NCBI RefSeq assembly: GCF_900544955.1
Contig: NZ_UQXD01000023.1
Span: 1-36,242, forward strand
Direction: 5' to 3'
Length of the DNA stretch: 36,242 nucleotides
Source of the DNA: an uncultured Oscillibacter sp.
GTDB lineage: Bacteria > Bacillota > Clostridia > Oscillospirales > Oscillospiraceae
Part shown: in pieces, positions 9,582 to 17,585 of the stretch
Layout: every line of letters starts with the position of its first letter
Numbering within the stretch: the stretch's first letter is position 1
Program-made: the position numbers and the translations under genes
The notes under the pieces: generated by a model
The model's database searches: none
Seen by the model: the letters and a program-made list of their open reading frames with translations, nothing else
What the model was told of the DNA's origin: nothing

Positions 9582-9748
9582 GGCATCAGGGAACGTACCC
9601 CCTTCCGGCGCCACCCGCCGGAGGGCTCCGGCATCTTGGCAGGCATCCATAGGCGTTTGAAAAAAAGCGGGCGGCGAGGCCCATTCGGGCGTGGCACGGC
9701 TGCTGATTTTGATACCGGAAATCTGAAAATAAAAAAGAGGAGAGCATT

Positions 9749-11470
9749 ATGATTCAGAAGAGCTTGAATGAGAGAAAATTCTGGGCACAGTTCGACGCTC
9801 TGGAAATGGGCACCGGCTGGGACGACATCGACATCACCAAGCCGCAGATCATGGTGGAGAGCGTCTACGGCGACTCCCACCCCGGCAGCTACCACCTCAA
9901 TCAGATGGTGGAGCAGGCGGTCTACGGCGTGTATGAAAAGGGCGGCAAGCCCGCCAAATACTACGCCACCGACATCTGCGACGGCTGCACCCAGGGCCAC
10001 GACGGCATGAACTTCGTGCTGGCCTCCCGGGAGGCCATCGCCAACATGGTGGAGATTCACGGCTGCGCCGTGCCCTGGGACGGCATGATCCTGGCCTCCA
10101 GCTGCGACAAGTCCATCCCCGCCCACCTGAAGGCCGCCGCCCGGCTGGACATTCCCACCATCTTCATGCCCGGCGGCTCCATGCGGCCCGGCCCCAACAT
10201 GACCACCTCCATCGTCGCCGGCGACATCTCCCTGCGGGAGAAGCGGGACGGCGCCATCACCCCCCAGGAGGTCCGGGACTACAAGCTGACCGGCTGCCCC
10301 TCCGTGGGCGCGTGCACCTTCCTGGGCACCGCCTCCACCATGCAGTGCCTGGCCGAGGCCCTGGGATTGACCCTGCCCGGCGCGGCCCTGGTGCCCGCCA
10401 CCATGCGGGATCTGCTGCAGTACTCCCGCCAGGCCGGCCGCCAGATCATGGAGCTGGCGGAAAAGGGCATCACCCCCAGCAAGATCATGACCCCCGCCGC
10501 CTTCCGCAATGCCATCATCATCCACAGCGCCATCGGCGGCTCCACCAACGCCACGCTGCACCTGCCCTCCATCGCCCGGGAGATGGGCTATGAGATGCCC
10601 ATCGAGCTGTTCGACGAGATCAACCACCAGGTGCCCCACATCGGCAACATCTATCCCTCCGGCACCCAGCTGACCGAGTCCTTCTGGTTCGCCGGCGGCG
10701 TGCCCATGGTGCAGTGGATGCTGCGGGATATGCTGGACATGGACGTGATGACCGTCACCGGCAAGACCCTGGGCGAGAACCTGGAGGATTTGCAGAAGGA
10801 CAACTGGTTCGACCGCAACCTGGGATACCTGAACAACTACGGCCTCACCCGGGACCAGGTGATCTTCCCTGTGGCGAAGGCCCACGAGAAGGGCTCCGTC
10901 GCCATCTTGAAGGGCAACATCGCCCCCGACGGCTCCGTGGTGAAGTACGCCGCCTGCGCGGAGGACCAGCGCGAGGTGGTCAACGCCAAGGCCCGGGTGT
11001 ACAACTCCGAGGACGACGCCTATGAGGCCGTCGCCAAGGGGGAGATCAACCCCAACGAGGTCATCATCGTCCGCTACGAGGGCCCCCGCGGCTGCGGCAT
11101 GCCCGAGATGGTGGCCACCACCGAGGCCATCTGCTGCGACGAGCGGATCAACGGCTCCGTGGCCCTCATCACCGACGGCCGCTTCTCCGGCGCCACCCGC
11201 GGCGCCGCCATCGGCCACGTCAGCCCCGAGGCTGCCGCCGGCGGCCCCATCGCCTTCCTGGAGGAGGGAGACCTGGTGTCCTACAGCGTGAGCAACCGTA
11301 CGCTGAACATGACCGGCATCCACGGCGTGCCCTGCACGGTGGAGGAGGCCACCGCCGAGCTGAAGAAGCGCTCCGAGAAGGGCATCATCCCCCGTGAGCC
11401 CCGGAAGGGCTTCTACCGGATGTACACCCAGAACGCCCGCTCCGCCATGCAGGGCGGCGGCCTGGAATAA
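9749..11470 (+). CDS. IlvD/Edd-family sugar-acid dehydratase
   Basis: This 573-residue protein belongs to the Fe-S dehydratase family of dihydroxyacid, phosphogluconate and aldonate dehydratases, which remove water to give a 2-keto-3-deoxy acid. Three cysteines fit the cluster ligands: C80 in DICDGCTQGHD, C119 in SSCDKS and C189 in GACTFLGTASTM. The C-terminal half has the family blocks YEGPRGCGMPEM and TDGRFSGATRGAAIGHVSPEA. Its length and the ICDGC motif resemble aldonate dehydratases (xylonate, arabonate, gluconate or galactonate types) more than the branched-chain enzyme, and no ilv gene is near. It is followed 11 bases later by an HpcH/HpaI aldolase and then a DapA-type aldolase, so it probably makes their substrate. 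The exact sugar acid is not determined. Confidence 0.88.
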   Translation: MIQKSLNERKFWAQFDALEMGTGWDDIDITKPQIMVESVYGDSHPGSYHLNQMVEQAVYGVYEKGGKPAKYYATDICDGCTQGHDGMNFVLASREAIANMVEIHGCAVPWDGMILASSCDKSIPAHLKAAARLDIPTIFMPGGSMRPGPNMTTSIVAGDISLREKRDGAITPQEVRDYKLTGCPSVGACTFLGTASTMQCLAEALGLTLPGAALVPATMRDLLQYSRQAGRQIMELAEKGITPSKIMTPAAFRNAIIIHSAIGGSTNATLHLPSIAREMGYEMPIELFDEINHQVPHIGNIYPSGTQLTESFWFAGGVPMVQWMLRDMLDMDVMTVTGKTLGENLEDLQKDNWFDRNLGYLNNYGLTRDQVIFPVAKAHEKGSVAILKGNIAPDGSVVKYAACAEDQREVVNAKARVYNSEDDAYEAVAKGEINPNEVIIVRYEGPRGCGMPEMVATTEAICCDERINGSVALITDGRFSGATRGAAIGHVSPEAAAGGPIAFLEEGDLVSYSVSNRTLNMTGIHGVPCTVEEATAELKKRSEKGIIPREPRKGFYRMYTQNARSAMQGGGLE

Positions 11471-11481
11471 GCCGCGGCGGC

Positions 11482-12255
11482 GTGAATACATTATTAAAAA
11501 AGCGCCGGGAGGGCCGCACCTCCTACGGCACGTTTTCCCAGATCAAGAGCGTGGCCGCCATTGAGAACATCGCCTGCGCGGGGCTGGACTACGTGGTGAT
11601 CGACGCCGAGCACGCGGCACTGGGGGAGGACTTCATCGCCGGCGCCGTCATCGCGGCGGACGCCGGCGGGCTGTGCCCGCTGGTGCGGATTCCGGAGATC
11701 AGCCGCCGGGCGGTGCTCCACGGGCTGGACGCCGGCGCCCAGGGGCTGATTGTCCCGGCGGTGGAGACGGTGGAGGAGGTGCGAACCCTGGTCCGCTACG
11801 CCAAGTTCGCCCCCCTGGGGAGCCGGGGCTACGCCCCCACCCGGGACGGGCGGTGGGGAACCGACGGGATCTCCCGCCAGGGACCGGAGGCGTACATGGA
11901 CAACAGCAACCGCCAGACGCTGCTGCTCCCCCAGTGCGAGACCCTGGGGTGCCTGGAGCATATCGAGGAGATTGCGGCGATGGACGGCGTGGACGGCATT
12001 TTCGTGGGGCCCATGGACATCTCCATCGCCCTGGGCTGCCCCCTGCAGGTGGACGCGGCCCCGGTGCGCTCCGCGATGCGCAGCGTGCTGGAGGCCTGCC
12101 ACCGCAGCGGCAAGCTGGCCATGATCTACAGCAATGACGCGGCCTCCGCCCACCGGATGGCGGAGCTGGGTTTCGACTCCGTCACCGTCGGCGCAGATAT
12201 CTTTTTGCTGCTGGGGGCCTATGAGAAGCTTGCCGCCGAGCTGCATGAACTGTGA
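11482..12255 (+). CDS. HpcH/HpaI-family class II aldolase for 2-keto-3-deoxy acids
   Basis: This 257-residue metal-dependent aldolase matches the family's usual length. The catalytic and metal residues are in place: H44 in DAEHA, R69 in PLVRIPE, E153 in LPQCET and D179 in VGPMDIS. Family members cleave 2-keto-3-deoxyglucarate, 2-keto-3-deoxy-rhamnonate or 4-hydroxy-2-oxo acids to pyruvate and an aldehyde. The start is a GTG 11 bases after the dehydratase stop, and no clear ribosome site is seen, so translation is probably coupled to the upstream gene. In this context it most likely splits the dehydratase product. Confidence 0.88.
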   Translation: MNTLLKKRREGRTSYGTFSQIKSVAAIENIACAGLDYVVIDAEHAALGEDFIAGAVIAADAGGLCPLVRIPEISRRAVLHGLDAGAQGLIVPAVETVEEVRTLVRYAKFAPLGSRGYAPTRDGRWGTDGISRQGPEAYMDNSNRQTLLLPQCETLGCLEHIEEIAAMDGVDGIFVGPMDISIALGCPLQVDAAPVRSAMRSVLEACHRSGKLAMIYSNDAASAHRMAELGFDSVTVGADIFLLLGAYEKLAAELHEL

Positions 12256-12305
12256 TGCGAAGGAAACGACAGATGAAGAAACAGACAAGGAAAGGGAAAT
12301 GCACT

Positions 12306-13199
12306 ATGAAAGCGGCATATCTTGCCCCTGCGATTACCCTCTTTAACGAGGACGGTACCCTGGATCTGGTCAGCCAGGAGCGGCTGTACAACAACCTGAT
12401 TGAAAACGGCATCGACGGCATTCTGGTGGAGGGCAGCTCCAGCGAGTTCTTCGCCCTGAATATGGACCAGCGCCGGGAGATGGCCAAATTCGCCATCGAG
12501 AAGGTGGACCACCGGGTGAAGCTCATCATCGGCACGTCCAGCATGGTGGCCAACGAGATTGTGGATTTCTCCAACTACTGCCTGGACGCCGGCGCCGACG
12601 CCGTGATGATCCTGCCTCCGTACTACTTCCACTTCGGCGCCGAGGCCCTGCTGCAGTACTATGACCGCCTGGCCAAGGAGATCCACGGCCCCATCTACAT
12701 CTACAACTTCCCCGACAACACCGGCTACACCGTCCCCCCGGAGACGGTGTTGCGCCTGGCGCTGATGCATCCCAACATCGTGGGACTGAAGGACACCATC
12801 AGCGGGATGGATCACACGCGGGAACTGATCAAAGTGGTCAAGAGCCGGGTGCCCTCCTTCGAGATCTACTCCGGCTTTGACGACAACTTCGCCCGCAACG
12901 TGATGTCCGGCGGCGACGGCTGCATCGCCGCGCTGAGCAACCTGGTGCCGGAGATCACCTCCGCCTGGGTCCGGGCCTTCCGGGAGAACGACCTGGAGGG
13001 CATTGCCAGGGGCCAGCAGCGCATCGACCGGCTGATGGACCTGTACAACATCCGCAGCCCCTTCCTGCCCGTTTTGAAGGAGGCCATCAAGCTCCGGGGC
13101 ATCGCCGCCTCCAGCGCGGGGACCTTCCCCATGCCCAACGCCACCATCGAGGACGACGCCCGCATTCTGGAACTGCTGGCCAAGGAAGGCATCCGCTGA
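12306..13199 (+). CDS. DapA-family aldolase/lyase (Schiff-base type)
   Basis: The 297-residue protein has the length and layout of the dihydrodipicolinate synthase/N-acetylneuraminate lyase family. The Schiff-base lysine is K162 in VGLKDTISG and the catalytic tyrosine is Y133 in YIYNFP, very close to the positions in the type enzyme; the usual GTTGE loop reads GSSSE. I place the start at 12306, after an AAGGAAAGGG ribosome site. An open frame reaches further upstream, to a GTG at 12252, but its extra residues are highly basic and unlike the family. In a sugar-acid operon the likely role is cleavage of a 2-keto-3-deoxy acid rather than lysine synthesis. Why it sits beside a second, unrelated aldolase is unclear. 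Confidence 0.87.
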   Translation: MKAAYLAPAITLFNEDGTLDLVSQERLYNNLIENGIDGILVEGSSSEFFALNMDQRREMAKFAIEKVDHRVKLIIGTSSMVANEIVDFSNYCLDAGADAVMILPPYYFHFGAEALLQYYDRLAKEIHGPIYIYNFPDNTGYTVPPETVLRLALMHPNIVGLKDTISGMDHTRELIKVVKSRVPSFEIYSGFDDNFARNVMSGGDGCIAALSNLVPEITSAWVRAFRENDLEGIARGQQRIDRLMDLYNIRSPFLPVLKEAIKLRGIAASSAGTFPMPNATIEDDARILELLAKEGIR

Positions 13200-13213
13200 C
13201 CTGCGCCTGACGG

Positions 13214-13253
13214 CCTCCCGACACGGTTTTCTGTGCCGGGAGGTTGTTTTTTT
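13214..13253 (+). terminator. Intrinsic terminator of the dehydratase-aldolase operon
   Basis: CCTCCCG (13214-13220) pairs with CGGGAGG (13237-13243), with a further CAC/GTG pair inside, followed by TTGTTTTTTT. It lies 14 bases after the aldolase stop. Confidence 0.9.
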
Positions 13254-13303
13254 CCGCCGCCGCGGCAAAATGCGGTGAAAATCCTGGAATTTGGTGCCTG
13301 GGA

Positions 13304-13332
13304 TTGAAATTTTTTGGATGGTGTGATATCAT
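13304..13332 (+). promoter_or_regulatory. Promoter of the AraC-type regulator gene
   Basis: TTGAAA (13304-13309) and TATCAT (13327-13332) are 17 bases apart. Transcription would start near 13339, leaving a leader of about 230 bases. The rest of the 367-base gap (13200-13566) holds no gene I can support; it contains several A/T-rich runs and a purine-rich stretch at 13514-13536. Confidence 0.6.
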
Positions 13333-13566
13333 TATGATACATTTTCGGGAAAGCGGCGCGCTGGATTTCGCCCGGCGGCGAAGGACGGCCCTTAATTTTG
13401 CCGAAAAAATGCGGGAAAACGTCTGAATTCTGAAAAAGAGCGATCGTTTTTTGGAATTGGATGCCGCTCCCAGAAAAGAGCGGCCGCGCCTCGAAAAATC
13501 GGTTTTTTATATCCCAAGGAAGGGCGGCGGGAAGAGCGCGTCTCCCGCCGTATCAGGTACACGCCG

Positions 13567-14496
13567 ATGGCACAGACACAGGAACTGCATACGTCCGCCT
13601 TCTCCGGCGACGCCGCCCATTTCTCCAACAACACGGACCAGTTCGGCTTCGACGCGGAGCTGCACCAAAACGGGAAGAACAAGGCCCCCCTGTTCCATTT
13701 TCACGATTTTTACGAGTTCGTGATCTATCTGGGCAAGGAGCCCGCCCGCTTCCGGCTGCTGGATCAGGAGTATGAGATCAATTTCGGGGACATTGTGCGC
13801 TGCGATTTGATGGACGAGCACGTGTGGCTGGTGGGGGACAACGACCAGCACATGCGCTTCAGCGTGGGGCTGACCTTCAACTTCGTCATGTCCTGCTCCA
13901 CCAAAAACGACAACCTGACCCAGATTTTCAGCCGGAATGGCAGCAGCTATCCGGTGCTGCACTTGGGGTCTCTGGACATCCACAAGTACATCGACCTCAT
14001 CAACGCCTTTCAGGACTGCTCCCTGGAACACGGAAAAATGGTGTTCCAGCTGGGCATCCTCCACCAGATGCTGGCCTACCTCCAGGACGACTTCCTGCGC
14101 TTCAACAACGGCGGCGCTCCCCTGACCCGGCAGGACAACCTGGTGTGCGAGCTCATCAACTACATCAACCTCCACATCGGGGAGGACCTGAGCCTGAAAA
14201 CCCTGGGCCGGGTGACCAATTACAACCCCACCTACCTCTCCCGGACCTTCAAGAACATTACCCGCAGCACGCTGAAGCTGTACATCGACGAAAAGCGGAT
14301 CAACACCGCCACGCTGCTGATGGGCAAGGGGACCCCCCTGACGGAGATCGCCATGGAGGTGGGCTTTCAGAACTACTGCACCTTTTACAACACCTTCCGC
14401 CGGATCATGGGCGTCAGCCCGGAGAGCTACGCCAAGACCCAGGACGAGGGGGAGAAGGAGAACCGCCGGCTGGTGCCCTGGCAGGGCGCCGGCTGA
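13567..14496 (+). CDS. AraC-family transcriptional regulator
   Basis: The 309-residue protein has an N-terminal cupin-like sensor domain (residues about 25-110, with FHFHDFYEFVIYL) and a C-terminal double helix-turn-helix domain (about 195-295). Typical AraC blocks are LSLKTLGRVTNYNPTYLSRTF and the second-helix motif EIAMEVGFQNYCTFYNTFRR followed by MGVSPESYAK. It lies after the terminator of the aldolase operon, so it has its own transcript and likely controls the neighbouring sugar-acid genes, the esterase, or both. The ribosome site is weak (AGGT eight bases upstream of the ATG), and I see no better in-frame start. Confidence 0.9.
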   Translation: MAQTQELHTSAFSGDAAHFSNNTDQFGFDAELHQNGKNKAPLFHFHDFYEFVIYLGKEPARFRLLDQEYEINFGDIVRCDLMDEHVWLVGDNDQHMRFSVGLTFNFVMSCSTKNDNLTQIFSRNGSSYPVLHLGSLDIHKYIDLINAFQDCSLEHGKMVFQLGILHQMLAYLQDDFLRFNNGGAPLTRQDNLVCELINYINLHIGEDLSLKTLGRVTNYNPTYLSRTFKNITRSTLKLYIDEKRINTATLLMGKGTPLTEIAMEVGFQNYCTFYNTFRRIMGVSPESYAKTQDEGEKENRRLVPWQGAG

Positions 14497-14522
14497 GCAA
14501 TTGAATCAAAGGAGTCTGTTTT

Positions 14523-15335
14523 ATGGCTGTCTGCAATCTGGACCTGTATTCCTATGAGCTGGCGATGAACACCCAGGTGACGCTGCTTCTGCCGGAGCGG
14601 CGGGGCGTGCCCCACCGGTCCCGGGAGGGGGCGCCCTACCCGGTGCTGTATCTGCTCCACGGCCACGGCCAGGACCACACCAGCTGGCTCCGGCTGACCC
14701 GGCTGGAGTCCTATCTGCAAAACACGGACGTGATCGTGGTGATGCCCAACGGCAGCCGGGGCTGCTATGTGGACGGAGCCGCCACCCACCGCTACGGCAC
14801 CTATTTGACGGAGGAGCTGCCCCGGGCCCTGGGCAACTGGTTCCACTTCTCGCCCCGGCGGGAGGAGACCTTCATCGCGGGGATGTCCATGGGGGGCTAC
14901 GGCGCCCTGCGGGCGGCCCTGGCCTGTCCGGAGCGGTACGCCGCGGCGGCGGGGCTGTCCACGGCGGTGCGGCTGGACCGGATGGACCTGGGCCCCGGCT
15001 CCGCGGAGCGGGGGCTGGCCATTCCGGAGCTCTCGGAGGTGGGACGGAACTTCCGGCAGGTGTTCGGCCCGGAGGAGGACTATGAGTCCACGCCGTTCAG
15101 CCTGAAGCGGCTGGCCCGGGAGCGGAGCCGCGCCGACGGCCCCAAGCCCCGCCTCCTCCAGCTGTGCGGGGACGACGATCCTTTGCTGCCGGTGAACCGG
15201 GAGCTGGCCGACTTTTTCCGGACGGAGTGCCCCGGGCTGGACCACACCTTTCAGGTCAGCCCCGGGATGCACAATTTCGACTATTGGGACCGGGAGATCG
15301 GCACGGCGCTGCGCTTTTTCGGCCTGCTGGACTGA
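14523..15335 (+). CDS. Esterase-D-type alpha/beta hydrolase
   Basis: The 270-residue protein matches the putative esterase family that includes tributyrin esterase, S-formylglutathione hydrolase and acetylxylan or feruloyl esterases. It shows the oxyanion region LYLLHGHGQDHTSW near residue 45, the nucleophile elbow GMSMGG with S122, a likely acid in CGDDDPL near 217 and the catalytic histidine in PGMHNFDYW near 254. There is no signal peptide, so it acts inside the cell. AAAGGAG precedes the ATG, 26 bases after the AraC gene, so the two form an operon. Beside sugar-acid genes it could remove acyl or ester groups from incoming carbohydrates or open a lactone; the substrate is unknown. Confidence 0.85.
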   Translation: MAVCNLDLYSYELAMNTQVTLLLPERRGVPHRSREGAPYPVLYLLHGHGQDHTSWLRLTRLESYLQNTDVIVVMPNGSRGCYVDGAATHRYGTYLTEELPRALGNWFHFSPRREETFIAGMSMGGYGALRAALACPERYAAAAGLSTAVRLDRMDLGPGSAERGLAIPELSEVGRNFRQVFGPEEDYESTPFSLKRLARERSRADGPKPRLLQLCGDDDPLLPVNRELADFFRTECPGLDHTFQVSPGMHNFDYWDREIGTALRFFGLLD

Positions 15336-15363
15336 ATCTCCATCCCTCACAAAAAAACAAGTG

Positions 15364-15403
15364 CCTCCGGCGAGCCGCCTGTGCGGTTTGCCGGAGGTTT
15401 TTT
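15364..15403 (+). terminator. Intrinsic terminator after the esterase gene
   Basis: CCTCCGGC (15364-15371) pairs with GCCGGAGG (15390-15397), followed by TTTTTT (15398-15403). It separates the sugar-acid locus from the efflux operon. Confidence 0.92.
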
Positions 15404-15453
15404 GCCGCCGGGGGACTTCACAAAATATTAACACTTCTTGACGGGAAAACGAG

Positions 15454-15482
15454 TTGACAGGAGGGGGTGGAATGCGTATAAT
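15454..15482 (+). promoter_or_regulatory. Consensus promoter of the tetR-efflux operon
   Basis: TTGACA (15454-15459) and TATAAT (15477-15482), 17 bases apart, are a perfect sigma-A promoter. Start of transcription is expected near 15489, inside the operator pair, so strong basal activity is presumably held down by the repressor. Confidence 0.92.
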
Positions 15483-15485
15483 CAA

Positions 15486-15516
15486 TGACAGTTTGTCACA
15501 AAGTGACAGGGTGTCA
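15486..15516. promoter_or_regulatory. Tandem operators for the TetR-type repressor
   Basis: Two copies of TGACA-N3-TGTCA lie at 15486-15498 (spacer GTT) and 15504-15516 (spacer GGG), with centres 18 bases apart. The inner arms also form TGTCAC-AAA-GTGACA. They begin four bases after the -10 box, cover the start of transcription and lie 22 bases before the repressor start codon, the classic layout for autorepression. Confidence 0.8.
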
Positions 15517-15538
15517 TTTTCTGGAAAAGGGGGATTCC

Positions 15539-16165
15539 ATGTGTAAGGAGACCTTTTTGCGGCTGCCGCAGGAAAAGCGGACCCGCTTTTTGGACGCGGC
15601 CTGGGAGGAGTTCACCCGTGTGAGCTTCGCGGATGTCTCCATCAATCAGATCGTGCGGCGGGCGGGGGTGCCCCGGGGCAGCTTCTACCAGTATTTTGAG
15701 GACAAAGAGGACCTGTTTTCCTATCTGCTCACCGAGGTCCGGGAGCGGTTTGCGGAGACCTACCGCCAGGTGGTGGAGGATGCCGGCGGGGACATCTTCC
15801 AGGCCCAGCTGGACTGCTACGAGCAGTTTCAGCGGCGGGACGCGGCGGTGCCGCAGCTGGAGCGGTGTATCCAGATTCTCCGGAGCAATCCGGGAATGGA
15901 TATGCAGAAGATGGTGCCCCCCAAGCCTGCGATGGAACTGCTGGAGCAGGTGCGGGAGAAGGTGGATCTGACCGGCTTTCGCCGGAGGGACCCGGAGTTT
16001 GTCTGGCTGGTGTTCAGCCTGGCGCTGATGGCCTTGGGCTGCGCGGTGATGGACAGTCTGACCCGGCCGGAGGGGGCGGAGGAATACCGCCGGCGCCTGC
16101 GGGACCAGCTGGAGATTATCAAGTACGGTGCGTTTTCTATGGCGTACCGACCGGAGACGGCATAA
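15539..16165 (+). CDS. TetR-family transcriptional repressor of the efflux operon
   Basis: The 208-residue protein has the N-terminal TetR helix-turn-helix (residues about 33-53, VSINQIVRRAGVPRGSFYQYF) and a helical C-terminal ligand domain that I do not recognise further. I choose the ATG at 15539, after AAAGGGGGA; a frame open from 15485 would start inside the operators and is unlikely. The gene is first in an operon with the TolC-like, adaptor and pump genes, with only ten bases between it and the next ATG. The tandem TGACA-N3-TGTCA sites at its promoter suggest autorepression released by a pump substrate. Confidence 0.9.
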   Translation: MCKETFLRLPQEKRTRFLDAAWEEFTRVSFADVSINQIVRRAGVPRGSFYQYFEDKEDLFSYLLTEVRERFAETYRQVVEDAGGDIFQAQLDCYEQFQRRDAAVPQLERCIQILRSNPGMDMQKMVPPKPAMELLEQVREKVDLTGFRRRDPEFVWLVFSLALMALGCAVMDSLTRPEGAEEYRRRLRDQLEIIKYGAFSMAYRPETA

Positions 16166-16175
16166 GGAGGAACCC

Positions 16176-17564
16176 ATGAAACAACGGATCATTGCATTGC
16201 TGCTGGCCCTGGCCCTGGCGCTGTCGCTGGGCATGATGACGGCCCTGGCCGACGGGATGGCCATTCGCAGCGAGGAGGAGCTGGAAGCTCTGGCGGAGGA
16301 GGAACGGCGGCAGGCGGAGCAGGCGGCAAACGCCGAAACGGAGCTCCCCGCCGCCGCGAAGACGGAGGAGACCGCCCCCGCGGGCCCGGACCCGGCGCCC
16401 GCCGTGGACCCCGAGACGGGGAAGGCCCTGGCGGAATCGGTGGAAATCGTGCCGGACGCCGTGGGCACCGTCAGCTTTGCCAATTTGGAGCGGCGCATCC
16501 GGGAAAACAACCTGCAGCTGCTGGCCCTGGAACAGAATGTGGCGCTGCTGGAGACCATGGACTATGAGGACATGGCCGAGGAGCTGCGGGACGCCATCAG
16601 CAATCTCGGCAAGGCCAAGCAGTTCACCCGCCTTTTCGGCGACGGCGGGGACTCCTATGCCTACGAGCAGCTGCAGCAGGCCACCACATCCCTGCGGGAT
16701 CAGCTGGACGATCTGAAGGAGGGCAAGCTCCAAAAGGACAACGCCGTGCTGCAGCGGCAGCTGGAAAATCTCCAGGACCAGATTGTGATGGGCGGCGAGA
16801 CCATGTATACGGCCCTGGCGGCCATGGAGACCCAGGAGGCCGCCCTCCAGCGGCAGCTGGCCGCCATGAACCGCATGGTGGAGGAGATGGAACTGCGCTA
16901 TCAGCTGGGGCAGATCTCCGCGCTGCAGCTGGAGCAGACCAAGGCGGGCCGCTCCTCTCTGGTCAGCGGCCTGGAGACCCTGCAGATGAACATCGGCAAC
17001 TACAAGCTCCAGCTGGAGACGCTGATGGGCGCGGAGCAGACCGGCACCATCCGGCTGGGCGACGTGCCGGCGGTGACGGAGGAGCAGCTCTCCGCGCTGA
17101 ACATGGAGAAGGACTTGGCGGCGGCCAAGTCGAAGAGCTATGAGCTGCTGGCCGCCCAGAAGGAGCTGGAGGACGCCAAGGAGAACTACGACGATGTGGG
17201 CGTGGACACCGGCTACCGGGAGAGCAAGGTGCAGTTCCGGCAGGCCAAGAGCAACTGGCAGGCCGCCCAGTACACCTATAACGCCGCCATCCAGGACTAT
17301 GAGCTGCGCTTCGGCACGCTGTATGCCCAGGTCCAGGATTACCGCCAGATTCTGAACGCCGCCCGGGTGTCCCTGGCGGCCCAGCAGGCGGAGTACGCCT
17401 CCATGGAGCTCAAGCACCGGCAGGGGACCCTCTCCCAAAACGACCTGCTGGACGCGGAGGACGCCCTCCGCGCGGCGGAGGAGACGGTGAAAAGCGCCTC
17501 CAACGACCTGTTTTCCGCCTACAACAGCTACTGCTGGGCCGTGCAGCACGGCATTTTGAACTGA
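16176..17564 (+). CDS. TolC-like secreted coiled-coil protein
   Basis: The 462-residue protein has a signal peptide (MKQRIIALLLALALALSLG, cleavage likely near residue 25), a Glu/Ala/Pro-rich linker to about residue 95 and then long heptad-rich helices to the C-terminus. The repeated helical hairpin with LRYQLGQISALQLEQTKAG and, in the second half, LKHRQGTLSQNDLLDAEDAL resembles the two-fold repeat of outer membrane efflux proteins (TolC family). AAGGAGG precedes the ATG by five bases, and the adaptor gene starts 21 bases after its stop. In an organism that otherwise looks like it has a single membrane, an outer channel has no obvious membrane to sit in, so its role could be as a wall-spanning or structural helix bundle. 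Confidence 0.75.
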   Translation: MKQRIIALLLALALALSLGMMTALADGMAIRSEEELEALAEEERRQAEQAANAETELPAAAKTEETAPAGPDPAPAVDPETGKALAESVEIVPDAVGTVSFANLERRIRENNLQLLALEQNVALLETMDYEDMAEELRDAISNLGKAKQFTRLFGDGGDSYAYEQLQQATTSLRDQLDDLKEGKLQKDNAVLQRQLENLQDQIVMGGETMYTALAAMETQEAALQRQLAAMNRMVEEMELRYQLGQISALQLEQTKAGRSSLVSGLETLQMNIGNYKLQLETLMGAEQTGTIRLGDVPAVTEEQLSALNMEKDLAAAKSKSYELLAAQKELEDAKENYDDVGVDTGYRESKVQFRQAKSNWQAAQYTYNAAIQDYELRFGTLYAQVQDYRQILNAARVSLAAQQAEYASMELKHRQGTLSQNDLLDAEDALRAAEETVKSASNDLFSAYNSYCWAVQHGILN

Positions 17565-17585
17565 TTTGAGGAGGACCGACACACC

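Larger units (their letters stand above)
9331..9748. other. 418-base gap with two hairpins and a possible repeat
   Basis: No gene is supported here. The stretch holds the terminator of the permease gene, a second GC-rich hairpin at 9443-9487, a TTTTT-tailed small stem near 9510-9528 and a weak promoter candidate before the dehydratase. The part around 9340-9540 is open in several frames and looks like the hairpin-rich intergenic filler seen again at 21928-22092 and 28414-28600. Confidence 0.5.

Noticed and set aside
12252..12305. Longer N-terminus for the DapA-family aldolase from an upstream GTG
   Set aside because: The extra 18 residues are basic and unlike the family, and a good ribosome site fits the ATG at 12306, which also places K162 and Y133 at family positions.
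15485..15538. TetR start codon at 15485
   Set aside because: It would lie inside the operators and before the predicted transcription start; the ATG at 15539 has a ribosome site and fits TetR length.
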